Below, piece by piece: positions 61,235-64,000 of a stretch of 64,000 nucleotides of DNA. The DNA is from Antarcticimicrobium sp. (lineage in GTDB: Bacteria; Pseudomonadota; Alphaproteobacteria; Rhodobacterales; Rhodobacteraceae): contig NZ_JARGPK010000021.1 of the NCBI RefSeq assembly GCF_029212575.1, forward strand, positions 22,259 through 86,258, read 5' to 3'. The stretch's first letter is position 1. The number at the start of each line of letters is the position of its first letter. The notes below the pieces were generated by a model. The model was not told the origin of the DNA. It did not search any database and saw nothing but the letters and a program-made list of their open reading frames with translations. Position numbers and translations under genes: made by a program.

Positions 61235-62338
61235 ATGAGCACTGCACCCCTGGCCGACCTGAAAATCCTCAGCCTCGCCGAACAATTCCCGGGTCCCTAT
61301 GCGACCATGCTGTTGTCGGACATGGGGGCCGAGGTGATCATGATCGAACGACCGGGTGTCGGCGATCCGGCCCGTCAGTTTCCGCCTCTGTTTAGGGCCC
61401 TGAACCGCGGCAAACGCAGCGTGGCGCTCGACTTGAAATCCGCCGATGGCCTCGCACAATTTCGCACCCTTGCGCAAACCGCCGATGTCATCGTTGAAGG
61501 GTTCCGCCCCGGAAAGCTCGCGGCGCTCGGTGCCGGGTTCGAGGACATCCGCAAGATCAATCCGAGCCTCGTTTACGTGTCGATTTCGGGATACGGGCAG
61601 GATGGACCTTATCGGGACAGGGCAGGGCACGATCTGAGCTATGAAGGGGTCGGTGGCCTGCTGGCCGATCAGGCGGATGCCGGGCAGGCCGGACCGCTGC
61701 CCACCGTCCCCCTGGCGGATATTGGCGCGGCGCTGTTTGCGGCCATCGCAATCCTGTCGGCGGTTGTCTCCAGTCAGCGCACGGGGCAGGGGCGTTACGT
61801 GGATGTCTCGATGTCGGACGCAGTGGTCTCCATGCTCACCGCCTTCCTCGTTCCGGCGGCCAATGGCACGCCGCTTGGCGAATTTATCGCCGAACCGGCC
61901 TATGGCGTTTTCACCTGCAAGGACGGCAAGCTGATGACGTTGTCTATCGCGCATGAGGACTGGTTCTGGACACCGTTCTGCGATGTGATCGGCAAGCCGG
62001 AGCTTGCTGGATTGAAAGGTCGCGAGCGTGTCGCCCGTAAGGACGCGCTGCGCGAAGAGATCGCGGCGGTGCTGGTCAGCAAGACGCGCGATGACTGGGG
62101 CGATCTGTTCGACCGCGCGGGCGTGCCCTGGGGCCCGCTCCATTCGCTCGTCGAAACGCTTGATGACCCGCATGTGCGTGCGCGCCAGCTGTTGCGCACC
62201 ATGACGCAGGACGGCGGCAAGACCGAAACCTTCCTGGTCCAGCCGTTGAAGTTCGACGATTTTGACTCCGAGATTTCGGGCCTGCCTCCGGAGATCGGCG
62301 CCGACAATGACAGCGTCTTTGCGGGCGGCTCCGATTGA
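61235..62338 (+). CDS. CaiB/BaiF CoA-transferase
   Basis: A 367-residue family III transferase: LADLKILSLAEQFPGPYATM, DMGAEVIMIERPGVGD, RAGHDLSYEGVGG near 128-140 with the catalytic Asp. ATG 61235 has GGAG 6 nt upstream; ATG 61223 is an alternative. Alone on the plus strand, divergent from crotonase-thiolase-ACAD (112 nt between starts) and convergent with the SDR gene. It probably activates the acid degraded by the divergent unit. Confidence 0.92.
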   Translation: MSTAPLADLKILSLAEQFPGPYATMLLSDMGAEVIMIERPGVGDPARQFPPLFRALNRGKRSVALDLKSADGLAQFRTLAQTADVIVEGFRPGKLAALGAGFEDIRKINPSLVYVSISGYGQDGPYRDRAGHDLSYEGVGGLLADQADAGQAGPLPTVPLADIGAALFAAIAILSAVVSSQRTGQGRYVDVSMSDAVVSMLTAFLVPAANGTPLGEFIAEPAYGVFTCKDGKLMTLSIAHEDWFWTPFCDVIGKPELAGLKGRERVARKDALREEIAAVLVSKTRDDWGDLFDRAGVPWGPLHSLVETLDDPHVRARQLLRTMTQDGGKTETFLVQPLKFDDFDSEISGLPPEIGADNDSVFAGGSD

Positions 62339-62360
62339 CGGCCACCCCCCGCATTTGGCG

Positions 62361-63149
62361 CTAGCAGGCAAAGGAATACCCGCCATTCACCGGATAGGTC
62401 TGTCCGGTGATCCAGCTGGCCGCATCCGAGCAGAGAAACAGGATCATGCCGGCGGGGTCTTCCGGCTCGCCCAGCCGGCGGATCACATATTGCGACAGCG
62501 CCCGCTTCTCGGTCTCTGCATCGGGGATCAGATCGGCGACCGCCGGGGTTCTCGTGCCGCCCAGGGCGACGCAATTCGCGGTGATCCCGAACCGGCCACC
62601 GGCCTTTGCAATGGCGCGCATGAAACCTGCCGCCCCGGCCTTGGCACCGGAGTACACCGCCAGATGCGGCTCGCCCACGCGGCCCGCGTCCGAGATCACC
62701 GTCACGATACGTCCATAGCCGCCCTTGACCATCAGCGGCATGGCGTGGCGGGTGCAGTTCAGCACACCGTCAAAATTGGTGGCCATCCAGCGGCGCCATT
62801 CGGCGGGGTCCGATTCCCAGAACGGGACAAGATCATCAAGCCGCGACGTCGGACCGGCGTTGCCCGCGTTATTGACCAGAATATCCACGCTGCCGAAGGT
62901 TTCCTGTACCTTGGCAAAGGCCGCGCCGACCGCTTCGAAATCGGACACGTCAAAAGCGAGCGGGAGCGCCTTTGCGCCGGCGGTTTCCACCTCTGCGGCG
63001 ACGCTTTCGGCGCGCTCGGCGTGGAAATCGTTGACCACAACGGCGCCCGCGCCGTGCTGGGCCAGATAAAGCGCGACCTGACGGCCCACACCTTGCCCGG
63101 CCCCGGTTACAAATGCGGTACGTCCCTTGATTGCGAGCAGTTCACTCAT
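62361..63149 (-). CDS. SDR-family oxidoreductase
   Basis: A 262-residue classical SDR. VTGAGQGVG near 14-22, NNAG near 92, TVISDAG where the catalytic Ser lies, and YSGAKAG with Tyr and Lys. C terminus ITGQTYPVNGGY. It lies 14 nt after the LivF stop. A 3-hydroxyacyl-CoA dehydrogenase role would fill the step missing between the crotonase and thiolase of the adjacent unit, but this is inference. Confidence 0.92.
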   Translation of the reverse strand: MSELLAIKGRTAFVTGAGQGVGRQVALYLAQHGAGAVVVNDFHAERAESVAAEVETAGAKALPLAFDVSDFEAVGAAFAKVQETFGSVDILVNNAGNAGPTSRLDDLVPFWESDPAEWRRWMATNFDGVLNCTRHAMPLMVKGGYGRIVTVISDAGRVGEPHLAVYSGAKAGAAGFMRAIAKAGGRFGITANCVALGGTRTPAVADLIPDAETEKRALSQYVIRRLGEPEDPAGMILFLCSDAASWITGQTYPVNGGYSFAC

Positions 63150-63163
63150 GTTCTTTCCCTATC

Positions 63164-63961
63164 CTATCCCAGCCATCTCTTGCGGCGCCGATAGTGCTTG
63201 ATTTCACGATAGCTCTTGCGTTCGCCCGAGGCGGTGACACCGAGATAGAATTCCTTGATGTCCTCGTTATTGGCGAGCTTGTCGGCCGGGCCGTCCATCA
63301 CGATACGTCCGTTTTCCATCACATAGGCATAATCCGCGATCGACAGCGCCGCGGCGCTGTTCTGTTCGACCAGGAAGAAGGTCGTGCCTTCCGATTTGAG
63401 TTGCTTGAGCACCTCGTAGACATCCCGGATCATCATCGGGGCCAACCCCAGCGACGGCTCGTCGATGGCGATGATTTTGGGTTTTGCCATCATCGCCCGT
63501 CCGATCAGCAACAATTGCTGTTCGCCGCCGGACATGAAACCGGAGGTGCGGTTGCGCAGGTCGGCAAGGCGCGGCATCAGGGTATAGACATGATCCAGCC
63601 GGTTTTTCAGCTCGGCAGAGTTGGGCACCATGTGCCCGCCGACGATCAGGTTCTGCTCGGAGGTGAGGTGACGCAGCACGCGCCGGCCTTCCATCACGTG
63701 GATCAGACCGTTCTTCACCACATTCGACGCTTCCATGTTCTGAATCGCGGTGCCGTTCAGCATGATGGACCCCGCCGAAACGGTCCCGTCTTCGGATTTC
63801 AGGGTTCCGGAAATGGCCTTGAGCGTGGTGCTTTTTCCCGCGCCGTTGCCGCCGAGCAGCGCAACACACTGGCCTTCACGCACGGTCATGGATACGCCCT
63901 TGAGCGCCAGGATGACGTCGGAATAGGTCACTTCCACGTTGTTGAGTTCCAGCATGGTCAT
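63164..63961 (-). CDS. livF: ABC transporter ATP-binding protein LivF
   Basis: A 265-residue ATPase: Walker A GGNGAGKST near 36-44, signature MSGGEQQLL near 140, Walker B IAIDEPSLGLAPM near 163-175, then EQNSAAALS. A basic tail (HYRRRKRW) extends about 25 residues past the usual end, as in LivF proteins of aromatic-acid import operons. The other Liv subunits must lie past the right edge. Start at 63961 or, two codons later, 63955. Confidence 0.92.
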   Translation of the reverse strand: MTMLELNNVEVTYSDVILALKGVSMTVREGQCVALLGGNGAGKSTTLKAISGTLKSEDGTVSAGSIMLNGTAIQNMEASNVVKNGLIHVMEGRRVLRHLTSEQNLIVGGHMVPNSAELKNRLDHVYTLMPRLADLRNRTSGFMSGGEQQLLLIGRAMMAKPKIIAIDEPSLGLAPMMIRDVYEVLKQLKSEGTTFFLVEQNSAAALSIADYAYVMENGRIVMDGPADKLANNEDIKEFYLGVTASGERKSYREIKHYRRRKRWLG

Positions 63962-64000
63962 TCTGCCCGGGGCTAAGGATCAGGACGGGCGCCGCAATCG
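63962..64000. other. right-edge stub
   Basis: Only 39 nt upstream of livF. A minus-strand frame ends at TGA 63980-63982 after codons reading RLRRPS, which could be the tail of another operon gene; too short to call. Confidence 0.3.

Overview
The window is high-GC DNA of alphaproteobacterial character. Fused and three-part TRAP transporters, LivKHMGF-type ABC genes, and many ATGA-coupled acyl-CoA genes fit Rhodobacterales or a close relative; the lineage is inferred from gene content, not from a marker gene. I see no rRNA, tRNA, CRISPR array, intact insertion sequence or phage gene. Almost all of the 64 kb is a catabolic island for carboxylic acids handled as CoA thioesters. It holds 11 acyl-CoA dehydrogenases (ACADs) plus one ACAD fragment, 5 class III (CaiB/BaiF) CoA-transferases, one two-gene class I CoA-transferase, 3 ADP-forming acyl-CoA ligase systems, one AMP-forming acyl-CoA ligase, 3 MaoC hydratases, 2 thiolase-fold proteins, 1 crotonase, 3 short-chain dehydrogenases plus one fragment, a citryl-CoA-lyase-like enzyme, 4 TRAP transporters, one ABC branched-chain-type transporter, an extra LivF, and 3 regulators (2 IclR, 1 GntR).

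Layout. (1) Minus strand 6744 to 1: ACAD pair, TAXI-TRAP transporter, PaaI thioesterase, SDR (cut by the left edge). (2) Plus strand 7068-8468: MaoC and IclR. (3) Minus strand 12134-8501: MmgE/PrpD plus a second unlike ACAD pair. (4) Plus strand 12634-18981: unknown polytopic membrane protein, class I CoA-transferase A/B, TAXI-TRAP transporter, ending in a clear terminator. (5) Minus strand 24421-19072: split ADP-forming ligase, MaoC, ACAD, thiolase-like protein, DUF35 protein, with four-base overlaps between the first four genes. (6) Plus strand 24580-30072: CaiB, ACAD, fused ADP-forming ligase, IclR. (7) A 749-bp scar with an ACAD fragment, then an 11-gene plus-strand run 30822-42891: DctPQM, SDR, ACAD, AMP ligase, MaoC, ADP-forming ligase, citryl-CoA lyase, CaiB, ACAD. 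(8) Minus strand 48831-42966: ABC transporter with a LivM-LivG fusion and an ACAD embedded in the operon, divergent from CaiB 49180-50382. (9) A 923-bp scar with an SDR fragment, then a minus-strand TRAP operon divergent from CaiB-GntR-ACAD. (10) ACAD, thiolase and crotonase (minus), CaiB (plus), SDR and LivF (minus).

The recurring unit is an importer, a CoA-loading enzyme (transferase or ligase), and one or two ACADs, followed in some units by hydratase, dehydrogenase and C-C cleavage enzymes. Three features look least ordinary: a near-palindromic element (core CACATATGTG) recurring in six intergenic regions; a Cys-less thiolase paired with a DUF35 protein, recalling steroid side-chain retro-aldolases; and a long operon ending in a citryl-CoA-lyase-like enzyme with two kinds of acyl-CoA ligase. 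The substrates cannot be read from the sequence.
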